Source of the DNA: Marinomonas ushuaiensis DSM 15871
GTDB taxonomy: Bacteria > Pseudomonadota > Gammaproteobacteria > Pseudomonadales > Marinomonadaceae
Assembly: GCF_000521805.1 (NCBI RefSeq)
Contig: NZ_JAMB01000001.1
Span: 124,001-188,000 of the forward strand
Direction of reading: 5' to 3'
DNA: 64,000 bases
Under the pieces are notes generated by a model. The model was given only the letters and a program-made list of their open reading frames with translations. It was not told the DNA's origin and did no database searches. Of the stretch, positions 8,180 through 16,698 are shown one piece after another (the stretch's first letter is position 1; each line of letters opens with the position of its first letter). A program made the position numbers and the translations under genes.

Positions 8180-8377
8180 ATGAATACGAAAAAACCACAT
8201 AGAATAGACTGGCAAAAAACCTTAGACGCAATCGAATCCGCTCGCCAAGGGAGAGTCATCGAAGCAGACAAAGTACATGAATGGTTAAATAGTTGGGGAA
8301 CAGAAGCAGAGTTAAACCCACCAATAGTAAAATGCGAAACTGAGTGGAAAATTTACATAGATCTACTGAACTTGTGA
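8180..8377 (+). CDS. Small protein, possible ParD/CopG-like antitoxin
   Basis: This 65-residue acidic protein has an initial basic stretch, then IDWQKTLDAIESARQGRVIEADKV and HEWLNSWGTEAELNPP. The V-x-x-W-[LM]-x-SWGT-x-x-EL-x-P pattern resembles small antitoxin-like proteins that usually precede a ParE-type toxin; this is from memory and not certain. No toxin gene follows: only 123 bases separate it from the converging uvrD. It is therefore either an orphan antitoxin or an unrelated small protein. A weak AGTAGGT ribosome binding site precedes the ATG. Confidence 0.45.
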   Translation: MNTKKPHRIDWQKTLDAIESARQGRVIEADKVHEWLNSWGTEAELNPPIVKCETEWKIYIDLLNL

Positions 8378-8412
8378 AGCTGGCACAAAGGTTCATCACC
8401 CTCTTTAGATAT

Positions 8413-8484
8413 TATCTCGTTGTCTGATTTGCGCTGACGCGCTGAGCTTGCGAAGCAGGCGCAAGCAAATCAGACAACGAGATA
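8413..8484. repeat. 20-bp perfect inverted repeat with an internal repeated motif
   Basis: TATCTCGTTGTCTGATTTGC at 8413-8432 is perfectly complementary to 8465-8484. The 32-base spacer contains a further GC-rich pairing (TTGCGC with GCGCAA). It lies between the converging small ORF and uvrD. There is no long T tract, so it is either an unusual bidirectional terminator or a dispersed palindromic element. Confidence 0.7.
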
Positions 8485-8500
8485 TAACAACCAAAAAAGC

Positions 8501-10714
8501 CTACAAAACTTCTAGCTTAGCAAACGACAACACTAGCCACTTAGAGCCTTCATCATCGAAGTTCACTTGAACCCGCGCTTGTGGGCCTTGGCCTTCGTAG
8601 TTGATCACCAAACCTTCACCAAACACGGGGTGATTCACTCGATCACCCATGTTAACGGTGACTTCTGGTGCTTTGTAGCTGTTCAAGACGCTGCTGTTTT
8701 GCAGTTTGTTTTTCTCGAATTGATAATCTGGGCGTTGCATAGAAACAGGTCGACTAACTTGAGACCGTAGGCGCACTTCTTCCAAACATTCCGGCGGTAG
8801 CTCTTTGATAAAACGCGATGGACTATTGAACGATTCACTACCAAACAAACGACGAGATTCTGCGTAGGTAATATAGAGTTTCTCCATAGCACGAGTAATG
8901 CCCACATAACAAAGGCGACGCTCTTCTGCGAGTCGACCCGGTTCTTCAAACGACATCTTGCTTGGAAAGAGATTTTCTTCCACGCCAGTTAAAAACACCA
9001 ACGGAAACTCCAAGCCTTTGGCAGAGTGAAGCGTCATTAATTGCACGGCTTCTTGATGTTCGTCTGCTTGTGCATCACCTGCATCCAAAACGGCTTTGTC
9101 TAAGAACGCCATTAATGGTGTGCTAAACTCTTCTTCTTCATCGTTCCAGCTGAAACTACCAGCAGCACCCACCAACTCTTTCAAGTTTTCGATACGCGCT
9201 TCGCCTTTTTCGCCCTTTTCTTTTTCATGAAAAGGAATCAAACCCGCTTCTTCGATGATTTGCTCGAAGATGTCGTTTAGGTTCAAATCGGGTTGTTGAA
9301 CTGTTCGGCTCAATCCTTCAATAAGGTGTAAGAAAGCTTGGATGGCATTCGTTGCTCTGGCCGTCATAAGAGATTGACTCACAATTTCTTGAGCGGCCTT
9401 CCACATTGAACAACCGTGGTCACGAGCAAACTCTCGCAAGGTGCCAATACTGCGTTCACCAATACCACGAGGCGGAACATTAACAATACGCTCCATGGCG
9501 CCATCGTCGTTCGGATCCATTGCTAAACGCGCGTAAGCTAAGGCGTTTTTAATTTCCAAACGGTCGTAGAATCTATGCCCACCATAAATACGGTAAGCAA
9601 TCTGTTCCCTAACAAGGCATTCCTCGATAACGCGAGATTGCGCGTTAGAACGGTACAAAATCGCCATATCACTTAATGCGGTGCCTTTGTCGCTCCATTG
9701 CTTGATGATGCCCGTAATGAAGCGCGCTTCATCTTGTTCGTTAAAGCCAGAATAAAGCGAAATTGGATCGCCTTCGCCACTTTCTGTCCAAAGCTCTTTA
9801 CCAAGACGATCATCGTTGTGCTGAATCAAGCCGTTGGCTGCGTTTAGAATATGACCTGTTGAGCGGTAATTTTGCTCTAGTTTAATCGTACCGACATCTT
9901 TGAAATCTTTCGTGAAGCTTTGGATGTTTTCAATTTTCGCACCACGCCAGCCGTAAATCGACTGGTCATCATCACCCACGGCAGTAATTGTGCCTTCATT
10001 GCCAACCATGATGCGCAACCAAGCGTATTGAATCGTATTGGTGTCTTGAAACTCGTCCACCAGTACATGTTGGAAGCGCTCTTGATAATGGCGTAACAAG
10101 GCTGGCGTGCTAAGCATAAGTTCATGCGCGCGCAGTAGTAACTCACCAAAGTCTAATAAGCCACCGCGCTCACACGCTTCTTCATAATGGTAGTAGATCT
10201 CTTTCATGCCTTTAGAGAAAGGATCGTGGCTGTCTGGCACATGCGCTGCACGACGACCTTCGTCTTTTTGACCGTTGATAAACCAAGACACTTGTTTTGG
10301 CGGCCAGCGCGTATCATCGATGCCTAAGCTACGCATAATACGTTTAATAAGACGAAGCTGGTCGTCACTGTCCATGATTTGGAAATTTTCTTTTAAACCT
10401 GCATCACGCCAATGGGCCCGTAATAAACGATGAGCCAAGCCGTGGAAGGTCCCTACCCACATACCTTGTGGCGGAACACCAACCAATTCTTCTATACGCC
10501 CCTGCATCTCGCGAGCTGCTTTATTGGTAAAGGTTACGGCCATTAAACTGTAAGGTGATAATTCGTAAGCATGCATTAGCCATGCAATTCTATGTACTAA
10601 TACGCGGGTTTTTCCTGACCCAGCACCCGCCAAAACAAGGCTATTTTGCAACGGCGCCGCGACGGCTTCTCGTTGCTTGTCATTCAATGAGTCGAGGATA
10701 AAAGAAACGTCCAT
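8501..10714 (-). CDS. uvrD: DNA helicase II UvrD
   Basis: This 737-residue superfamily 1A 3'-to-5' helicase unwinds DNA in nucleotide excision repair and methyl-directed mismatch repair. Motifs appear in order: Walker A AGAGSGKT (about 31-38), AVTFTNKAAREM, GTFHGLAHRLLR, DEFQDTN, GDDDQSIYGWRGA, QNYRST, LMTLHSAKGLEFP and YVGITRA. The C-terminal GDRVNHPVFGEGLVINYEG is a Tudor-like domain usual in UvrD and PcrA. Length and motifs fit UvrD rather than Rep. I found no clear LexA operator upstream of the start, although uvrD is SOS-inducible in E. coli. Confidence 0.93.
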   Translation of the reverse strand: MDVSFILDSLNDKQREAVAAPLQNSLVLAGAGSGKTRVLVHRIAWLMHAYELSPYSLMAVTFTNKAAREMQGRIEELVGVPPQGMWVGTFHGLAHRLLRAHWRDAGLKENFQIMDSDDQLRLIKRIMRSLGIDDTRWPPKQVSWFINGQKDEGRRAAHVPDSHDPFSKGMKEIYYHYEEACERGGLLDFGELLLRAHELMLSTPALLRHYQERFQHVLVDEFQDTNTIQYAWLRIMVGNEGTITAVGDDDQSIYGWRGAKIENIQSFTKDFKDVGTIKLEQNYRSTGHILNAANGLIQHNDDRLGKELWTESGEGDPISLYSGFNEQDEARFITGIIKQWSDKGTALSDMAILYRSNAQSRVIEECLVREQIAYRIYGGHRFYDRLEIKNALAYARLAMDPNDDGAMERIVNVPPRGIGERSIGTLREFARDHGCSMWKAAQEIVSQSLMTARATNAIQAFLHLIEGLSRTVQQPDLNLNDIFEQIIEEAGLIPFHEKEKGEKGEARIENLKELVGAAGSFSWNDEEEEFSTPLMAFLDKAVLDAGDAQADEHQEAVQLMTLHSAKGLEFPLVFLTGVEENLFPSKMSFEEPGRLAEERRLCYVGITRAMEKLYITYAESRRLFGSESFNSPSRFIKELPPECLEEVRLRSQVSRPVSMQRPDYQFEKNKLQNSSVLNSYKAPEVTVNMGDRVNHPVFGEGLVINYEGQGPQARVQVNFDDEGSKWLVLSFAKLEVL

Positions 10715-10900
10715 TACATTCCGCCATGGTTAATTAATCTTTTTGTCATAAAAAACACGTAAAAAGAGATTGATTTTTGATCGATTTCCGTTTTTTATTA
10801 ACTTGAAAATGTGTTGTCTGTCTATTTTGACTTTTTTCAACTGCCGATGACAGTGATCTGTGCATTTCATCTGTCATTGCAAAGCCAAAAGGGTATTACG

Positions 10901-11095
10901 ATGAGTGATTTTTACGAAGCTTTAACCGAAGTAAAAACTGATATTATTCATGCAGCTATCAGCTTAGATAATGAAAAAAAAGAACAAAATCAAAAAGATG
11001 ATGCTTATCGCATGCTCAGAGCACGACGTGCGATCGAACAACATTTAGAAGAAAAACGTCTGCATCATAATATATCGAGCGGTTGGGACGATTAA
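10901..11095 (+). CDS. Small conserved protein, PA3496-like
   Basis: The protein has 64 residues from the ATG at 10901, which has an AAAAGGG ribosome binding site; an upstream in-frame start at 10811 adds an unlikely leader. It is highly charged and without a membrane segment. The C-terminal half reads RMLRARRAIEQHLEEKRL followed by an acidic WDD end. This recalls the small PA3496 group of pseudomonads, annotated as putative envelope-integrity proteins; the resemblance is from memory. It is divergent from uvrD with 186 bases between. Confidence 0.5.
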   Translation: MSDFYEALTEVKTDIIHAAISLDNEKKEQNQKDDAYRMLRARRAIEQHLEEKRLHHNISSGWDD

Positions 11096-11128
11096 ATTCA
11101 TTTGACCTAAAAATTACGATTACTATGA

Positions 11129-11164
11129 AAGTATAGGTTTGATCAATCGGTTAAACCTATACTT
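11129..11164. terminator. Hairpin after the small PA3496-like gene
   Basis: AAGTATAGGTTT is perfectly complementary to AAACCTATACTT across a 12-base loop. Only a weak ATTATT tract follows, so terminator function is likely but not certain. The rest of the 295-base gap up to 11390 shows no ORF. It carries a second small stem, CTCAC/GTGAG with CTTTTTT after it (about 11188-11223), and the leader of the next gene. Confidence 0.5.
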
Positions 11165-11390
11165 ATTATTGATCAAAAAAGTACATCTCACTCTATTTAT
11201 ATTGTGAGCGGGGTCTTTTTTACTCTATAAAAATTCCACTTATATTAAAAAAACGCCATTTTCTACTCCGATTACACACGCTTTCCCTACAATTTATGGC
11301 GGTTACTGGCGTCTTGGAGTACCATACTGCACACTATTTCTTATGTATTTTAATTCATAATAAAAAACACATAACCTTCATGGAGTTACC

Positions 11391-12587
11391 ATGTTTGAAC
11401 ATATCCAAGCTGCTCCTGCAGACCCAATTCTAGGTCTTAACGACGCTTATAAAAATGACACCAATCCAAATAAAATTAATTTGGGTGTTGGCGTTTATAA
11501 AGATGAGCAAGGCAACACACCTATTTTAAAAGCGGTTAAACAAGCTGAAGAACGTTTGTTAGTCAAAGAAAAAACGAAAAGTTACCTTAGTATGGAAGGC
11601 GCACCAGCCTACCGAACTGCTGTACAAAAGCTTTTATTTGGTAGTGATCACAACATTATTACCAAACAGCTGGCTCAAACCGCTCATACACCTGGCGGTA
11701 CCGGCGCCTTACGCGTTGCAGCAGAATTCATTAAAAAGCATTTACCAGAAGCCACTATTTGGGTCAGTAACCCAACTTGGGCAAACCATCAGTCTGTTTT
11801 TCAATCTGTTGGTTTAGAAGTCGGTAGCTATGCCTATTACGATGCCAAAAATAAGTCTTTGGATTTTGAGGCCCTGCTTGCAAGCTTATCTCAAATTCCG
11901 GAAGGCGATGTGGTGTTATTCCATGGTTGCTGCCACAACCCAACTGGCGTTGATCCAACACCAGAACAGTGGTATCAGCTGGCTAAGCTTTGTAGTAAAC
12001 AAGGTTTCTTACCTTTATTTGATTTTGCTTACCAAGGCTTTGGCCAGAACCTGACAGACGATGCTCAAGGGTTACGTACCTTTTTAGAGCATGTTCCTGA
12101 AATGCTAATAGCGAGTTCTTTTTCAAAGAATTTTGGTCTATACAATGAACGTGTTGGTGCACTGACAATTGTATGTGACACGGCTGAGCAAGCTGAAACC
12201 GCTTTTACTCAAGTAAAACGCTGCATCCGTACAAATTACTCAAACCCTCCTTCCCATGGCTCAGCTATCGTCGCTGAAATTTTAAACGATGCCGATCTCT
12301 ATGCCCTATGGGAAAGCGAATTAAAAGACATGCGTATACGCATTCATGAAATGCGCAGTTTGTTTGTAAATACACTACGAGCAAAAGGCGTGAGCCAAGA
12401 CTTCTCGTTTATTTCACAGCAACAAGGTATGTTCTCTTTTTCCGGTCTTACTCCAGACCAAGTCGCTCAGCTTCGTAAAGACTACAGTATTTACATTGTG
12501 GGTTCTGGGCGTATCAGTGTGGCGGGGTTGACTCACGACAACATGGAACCGCTTTGTAATGCTATTGCTGAGATCCTAAAAGATTAA
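11391..12587 (+). CDS. Aromatic amino acid / aspartate aminotransferase
   Basis: This 398-residue class I pyridoxal-phosphate aminotransferase transfers an amino group between aspartate or aromatic amino acids and 2-oxoglutarate. It begins as AspC/TyrB proteins do ([20 protein letters not shown]). It carries the substrate-end [10 protein letters not shown], the [13 protein letters not shown] motif, DFAYQGFG, and the PLP lysine in [15 protein letters not shown]. The C-terminal [11 protein letters not shown] and SGRISVAGL contain the arginine that binds the substrate carboxylate. An ATGGAG ribosome binding site lies 5 bases before the start. AspC and TyrB cannot be separated by eye. It appears to be transcribed alone. 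Confidence 0.9.
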   Translation: MFEHIQAAPADPILGLNDAYKNDTNPNKINLGVGVYKDEQGNTPILKAVKQAEERLLVKEKTKSYLSMEGAPAYRTAVQKLLFGSDHNIITKQLAQTAHTPGGTGALRVAAEFIKKHLPEATIWVSNPTWANHQSVFQSVGLEVGSYAYYDAKNKSLDFEALLASLSQIPEGDVVLFHGCCHNPTGVDPTPEQWYQLAKLCSKQGFLPLFDFAYQGFGQNLTDDAQGLRTFLEHVPEMLIASSFSKNFGLYNERVGALTIVCDTAEQAETAFTQVKRCIRTNYSNPPSHGSAIVAEILNDADLYALWESELKDMRIRIHEMRSLFVNTLRAKGVSQDFSFISQQQGMFSFSGLTPDQVAQLRKDYSIYIVGSGRISVAGLTHDNMEPLCNAIAEILKD

Positions 12588-12618
12588 CTTTCAGTAATGC
12601 ATCTTTGTTTAGCATCAT

Positions 12619-12657
12619 AAAACGACTTTTCCCTTCTCGGTAAAAGTCGTTTTTTTA
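12619..12657 (+). terminator. Terminator of the aminotransferase gene
   Basis: AAACGACTTTT pairs with AAAAGTCGTTT across a CCCTTCTCGGT loop and is followed by a T run. Confidence 0.85.
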
Positions 12658-12759
12658 TACGCTTTTTTTAGATCTAAGGTGTTCGTCAGTTGTTTTCTAG
12701 TCAAAGACACTGTTACCTTATGAAACTGTTTTTATATGAATTCAATAATGGAGCCGTCA

Positions 12760-13386
12760 ATGACTGCCACACTGATTTATTGCTATGACCCAATGTGTAG
12801 TTGGTGTTGGGGATTTAGTCCTACTTGGACAAAGCTACAGCAATCCCTGCAAGGGTTAATTGATTCAGACCAATTGACTATCCAGCCAATGCTAGGAGGC
12901 TTAGCGATTGACTCAGATATTCCTATGCCAGAAGACATGAAGTACAAGCTAGAAAGTACGTGGAAGAATATCCAAATAACGTTAGGAACAGAGTTTAACT
13001 TTGATTTTTGGCGTACCGCTTCCCCTCGTCGTTCAACCTATCCTGCTTGTCGAGCATGTTATGTGGCAAGAGATATGGGATCTGAGGAAGATATGTACCA
13101 CGCAATTCAAAAGGCCTATTACCTAAATGCCAAGAATCCATCAGATCTTGATACCTTAACGGAATGTGCCGAGCTAATTGGCCTAAAAGCAGACAGCTTC
13201 CAGAAAGCCATGTCGCACGTTAAAAACGAAAAACTCATTGAAGAAGAAATCGAACAAGCAAGACACCTTGGTTTAAACTCTTTCCCTTCATTAGCACTGC
13301 TGATTGGAAATAGGCTCACCCCTATTCCATTGGATTACAAAAACCACACCAGCATGTTGGAGACAATAAAAAAGGCGCTTTCTTAG
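12760..13386 (+). CDS. DsbA-family thioredoxin-fold protein (FrnE/DsbA-like)
   Basis: The protein has 208 residues from the ATG at 12760, chosen because GGAG lies 6 bases upstream; the frame also opens at 12736. After a short strand it shows the redox motif C-S-W-C in YDPMCSWCWGFSP, then PMLGGLAIDSDIPMP. It ends with GLNSFPSLALLIGN, where the cis-proline loop of the thioredoxin fold is expected (SFPSL). There is no signal peptide, so it is cytoplasmic and more like FrnE-type DSBA oxidoreductases than periplasmic DsbA. The partner is unknown. Stand-alone gene whose terminator overlaps its stop codon. Confidence 0.8.
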   Translation: MTATLIYCYDPMCSWCWGFSPTWTKLQQSLQGLIDSDQLTIQPMLGGLAIDSDIPMPEDMKYKLESTWKNIQITLGTEFNFDFWRTASPRRSTYPACRACYVARDMGSEEDMYHAIQKAYYLNAKNPSDLDTLTECAELIGLKADSFQKAMSHVKNEKLIEEEIEQARHLGLNSFPSLALLIGNRLTPIPLDYKNHTSMLETIKKALS

Positions 13387-13398
13387 CGCCTTTTTTAT
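13371..13398 (+). terminator. Terminator overlapping the DsbA-like stop codon
   Basis: AAAGGCGC and GCGCCTTT pair around TTTCTTA, which contains the TAG stop of the gene, and a T run follows. It may also serve the converging MocR gene. Confidence 0.85.
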
Positions 13399-13418
13399 TC
13401 TTCTTTTATTTTACTAAC

Positions 13419-14942
13419 CTATCCAAAATCATGATTGATTAGATCAAGCATGGGGTTATAAAGAGGTTCAGTGGTTGCGTTGCGTGACTTTTTATCGCTT
13501 TCTTTTAAAGTAAGCTCTTCAGCAGATTTACTCTCTATTGTTTCTTGAACCAATATTTCTTCAGCAACCAATTCATTATCAATAGATAAATGTTCAGCTA
13601 AGGCTTTTGCTAATGGTTCTACATCATCTAAAGTCACATTCACAGCTAACCAATGATTCGCATCCGATTCATGACTGACTAAAGTTCCCGGAACAATGGC
13701 GTGCCTGAAGCTGGCTAATAAAGAAGTTATACTGGCGACACCTAAAGGCTCTAATAAATGCATCCAGAGTGACATACCGCCTTTACTTGTGGCAAAACTA
13801 ACATGATTACCTAAACGCGTTTCTAAGTGTGCTTTCACTCGCTCAGAGTTCGCCCAAACGTCTCTTGCTCGACGTGTTAATGAGCGTTTACTATTAGACT
13901 GCAAAGCCTCACTTAATACTGTTTGTTGGGTATCACTAAGCGCCATATCCGCGCCTAGGAATGCACCTTCTAACAAGCTTTGATATCTACCAGGTAAGCA
14001 CCAGCCAGCAGAGCGGCCGACGCCTTTTGATTCCACTCCACCGATATAAATAATCTGATCCGATTGATCTAAAGATTTGTAGGTCAAAATAGGACCTGCA
14101 CGATAAGCGAGATGTGAACATAAATCCCATTCAATCACAGGCAATTTCATTTCTTCAATTATGGCAAGCCAGCGACGCAAACTTAAGTTACTTATTAATT
14201 GCCCTGCAGGAAAAGAAAACTGACCAGGTAATACAATTAAACTAATGGACTCGTCTCGTAGACAGTGGATTACTAGGTCTAAATCAACACCACGCTCACC
14301 AGCGCTTATTGTAATAACCTGCCTTCCAAGACTCTGCAATGTCGTTGTCAGTCTTGGATCACAAGGCTCCAATACAAGTACGGTGTCGTCTCGCTTGGTT
14401 AAGCTTTGAACGCTCTGAGTAAAAATGGCTAAAGAGGAGTGGCTAAGCCAAAGCTGAGAAGCATGAGACTTAATACCTAACCCTTTGAGGTATTCACTAA
14501 CAGATTCACGAACGATTAAATGTCCTTTGCCTAAAATAGGTAAGCTCTCTTCTTCCTGACGAGTAATCGGAGCCAAAACCGCATTACTTTGATCAACCAA
14601 AGCACTACGATGCGTAAGGCAAGACCAAGCGGGCTTTACGCCTTCGTTGGAGAGTTTTTGGAGTGTTTCACCTGCCAACAACAAAGCAGGTTTAGTATGA
14701 CTTCGATGACAAACAAAGTAACCAGATTTGGGGCGAGACTCAATCCAACCATCACTGCTTAGTAACTCATAACCATGTATAACGGTATTTAAACTCAAGC
14801 CTAGCTCTTTTGATAAGACCCGTAGAGATGGCATACGATCACCAGGCACAATTGACTCTTGTGACATCTGATCTAAAAACCAATCCACAACACCCTTGTA
14901 TAAAAATTCTGCCACTACTTTGTACCTTTTCTGGTTTGTCAT
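13419..14942 (-). CDS. MocR-type GntR regulator with a divergent aminotransferase-like domain
   Basis: This 507-residue protein has an N-terminal winged helix of the GntR family (residues about 10-80, PGDRMPSLRVLSKELGLSLN, IESRPKSGYFV) and a C-terminal class I aminotransferase-like domain. This is the MocR arrangement, in which a PLP or aminoacyl-PLP ligand usually controls DNA binding. The PLP region is unusual. Where the family normally has an EDDY..E motif this protein has EWDLCSH (about 271-277), and the lysine loop reads GGVESKGVGRSAGW (Lys about 306). About 45 residues after the fold form a charged tail rich in Glu. It is divergent from csdA, 125 bases away, and could regulate it; that is inference. 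Confidence 0.8.
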   Translation of the reverse strand: MTNQKRYKVVAEFLYKGVVDWFLDQMSQESIVPGDRMPSLRVLSKELGLSLNTVIHGYELLSSDGWIESRPKSGYFVCHRSHTKPALLLAGETLQKLSNEGVKPAWSCLTHRSALVDQSNAVLAPITRQEEESLPILGKGHLIVRESVSEYLKGLGIKSHASQLWLSHSSLAIFTQSVQSLTKRDDTVLVLEPCDPRLTTTLQSLGRQVITISAGERGVDLDLVIHCLRDESISLIVLPGQFSFPAGQLISNLSLRRWLAIIEEMKLPVIEWDLCSHLAYRAGPILTYKSLDQSDQIIYIGGVESKGVGRSAGWCLPGRYQSLLEGAFLGADMALSDTQQTVLSEALQSNSKRSLTRRARDVWANSERVKAHLETRLGNHVSFATSKGGMSLWMHLLEPLGVASITSLLASFRHAIVPGTLVSHESDANHWLAVNVTLDDVEPLAKALAEHLSIDNELVAEEILVQETIESKSAEELTLKESDKKSRNATTEPLYNPMLDLINHDFG

Positions 14943-15067
14943 CTAGTATCTGTTATCAATCATTATATCTGTATAAAAAAAACGCAAGTAAAAGGCCAAT
15001 ATTTCCCGATTTTGATGGAAGTTAATATACAATCCACTGCGTTTTACCAGTGAGATACGCAACGAAC

Positions 15068-16285
15068 ATGACCTTTGATCCCTTATCTATTCGCTCTTCT
15101 TTTCCAATTTTGAACCAAATGGCTCATGGCCATTCACTTGCGTACCTAGACAATGCCGCGACCACTCAAAAACCTTTATGCGTTTTAGATGCCATTCAAG
15201 ACTATTACCGTAATACCAATGCCAACGTACACCGTGGTGCGCACTTTCTAAGTGTCAGGGCAACGAACCAGTTTGAAGGGGCTCGCGACACAATCGCTCG
15301 CTTTATTAATGCGCCAACACAGAGTCATGTCATTTGGACAAAAGGCACCACCGAAGCCATTAATATGGTGACTTATGGCTTAGAGCATCTTTTAGAAAAA
15401 AACGATGAAATCCTCATTACCAGTTTAGAACATCATGCTAATCTGGTTCCTTGGCAACAATTGGCAAGTCGAACTGGTGCTGTTTTACGTATTTTACCGC
15501 TGGAAGCTAATGGTCAGTGGAAAGCAGAATGTGAATCCTACTTTACGCAAAAAACACGAATCTTTGCTGCAACACAAGTTTCCAACGCCATTGGTGTCAG
15601 CACGCCATTACAAACCATGTTGAGCCTAGCCAAAGAACAAGGCGCGATGACATTAGTCGATGGCGCACAAGTGGTGGCGCATTATCCTGTTGATGTAGAA
15701 ACTTTAGATTGTGATTTTTATGTCTTCTCAGGCCACAAGATGTATGGCCCAACTGGCATTGGTGTTTTGTATGGAAAAATACCTGCACTAGAGGCATTAA
15801 CACCGTATCAAACCGGCGGAGAAATGGTGCGTAAAGTGTCGTATCAAGCGACAGAATTCAATGATTTACCTTATCGATTAGAAGCTGGAACGCCCAATAT
15901 AGAAGGCGCGATTGGTTTAGCGGCGGCTTGTAACTTCTTAACGGAACAAGACAGACCCGCTTTACTCGCTTGGGAACAATCCTTAGCGACATATACCTAC
16001 AAACGTCTAAAATCGGAAAAAAGCATCATACTTTATTCCCCTGAAACCAATACAACCTTGGTATCTTTATCTGTATCCAATATTCACACGATGGATTTAA
16101 ATGCTTATTTAGACAGCCAAGGCATAGGCGTTAGATCTGGTTCTCACTGTGCCCAACCCTTAATGACGGAACTGGGTATCGAGGGAACATTACGTGCCTC
16201 TTTTGCGTGTTACAACACAATAGAAGAAGCCAATCGCTTCTGCGACGTATTAATAGAAGCTATTGATATATTAGGTGATGAGTAA
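15068..16285 (+). CDS. csdA: Cysteine desulfurase, CsdA/SufS type
   Basis: This group II cysteine desulfurase of 405 residues takes sulfur from cysteine as a persulfide. It shows LDNAATTQKP, NANVHRGAHFLS, the PLP histidine in SLEHHANLVPW, VDGAQVVAH and the PLP lysine in FSGHKMYGPTGIG. The persulfide cysteine lies in GVRSGSHCAQPLM, the short loop typical of SufS/CsdA enzymes that need a SufE/CsdE partner. The ATG at 15068 is preferred over the in-frame GTG at 15050, though neither has a strong ribosome binding site. The adjacent csdE and the absence of suf scaffold genes favour CsdA; SufS remains possible. Confidence 0.88.
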   Translation: MTFDPLSIRSSFPILNQMAHGHSLAYLDNAATTQKPLCVLDAIQDYYRNTNANVHRGAHFLSVRATNQFEGARDTIARFINAPTQSHVIWTKGTTEAINMVTYGLEHLLEKNDEILITSLEHHANLVPWQQLASRTGAVLRILPLEANGQWKAECESYFTQKTRIFAATQVSNAIGVSTPLQTMLSLAKEQGAMTLVDGAQVVAHYPVDVETLDCDFYVFSGHKMYGPTGIGVLYGKIPALEALTPYQTGGEMVRKVSYQATEFNDLPYRLEAGTPNIEGAIGLAAACNFLTEQDRPALLAWEQSLATYTYKRLKSEKSIILYSPETNTTLVSLSVSNIHTMDLNAYLDSQGIGVRSGSHCAQPLMTELGIEGTLRASFACYNTIEEANRFCDVLIEAIDILGDE

Positions 16286-16290
16286 TAAAC

Positions 16291-16677
16291 ATGACTAACT
16301 TTAATATAAAAGAGCACCTCCAAGCTTGCCGTAGTAAAGAAGAAACATTCAAAGCATTAGTTACCTTAAGCAAAAACTTACCTCGTCTTTCTGAGGAAGA
16401 GAAAACCGACGAAAATAAAGTAAAAGGCTGCGAAAGCGCAGTTTGGTTAATAGAGGCAACGATGGACGGAAAACGCCACTTCAAAGCCGACAGCGACGCC
16501 AAACTGATGCGCGGTGTTTTGGTTGCCTTATTGAGCTTAGTTGAAGGAAAAACCATTGCTGAAATCCAAGCAATGGACTTAAAAGCAGAACTAACTGAAC
16601 TGAATCTATCCAGTTACCTCACCAGCTCACGAACCAATGGCGTATTGTCTATTATTAAAAAACTCACCTCATGCTAA
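16291..16677 (+). CDS. csdE: Sulfur acceptor protein CsdE/SufE
   Basis: This 128-residue sulfur-transfer protein accepts persulfide sulfur from the adjacent cysteine desulfurase. The acceptor cysteine is at about residue 47 in VKGCESAVWL, the family hallmark, and the C-terminal half has the usual RGVLVALLSLVEGKT and LNLSSYLTSSRTNGV. It begins 5 bases after csdA, so the two are co-translated. In E. coli the CsdA-CsdE pair feeds TcdA, whose gene lies about 8.3 kb further on in this window. Confidence 0.88.
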   Translation: MTNFNIKEHLQACRSKEETFKALVTLSKNLPRLSEEEKTDENKVKGCESAVWLIEATMDGKRHFKADSDAKLMRGVLVALLSLVEGKTIAEIQAMDLKAELTELNLSSYLTSSRTNGVLSIIKKLTSC

Positions 16678-16698
16678 ATCTGTTATGAGCTTTTTATA

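Noticed and set aside
10715..10900. LexA operator upstream of uvrD
   Set aside because: No CTGT-N8-ACAG match is present in this interval; the nearest CTGT and CAGT fragments do not form a proper dyad.
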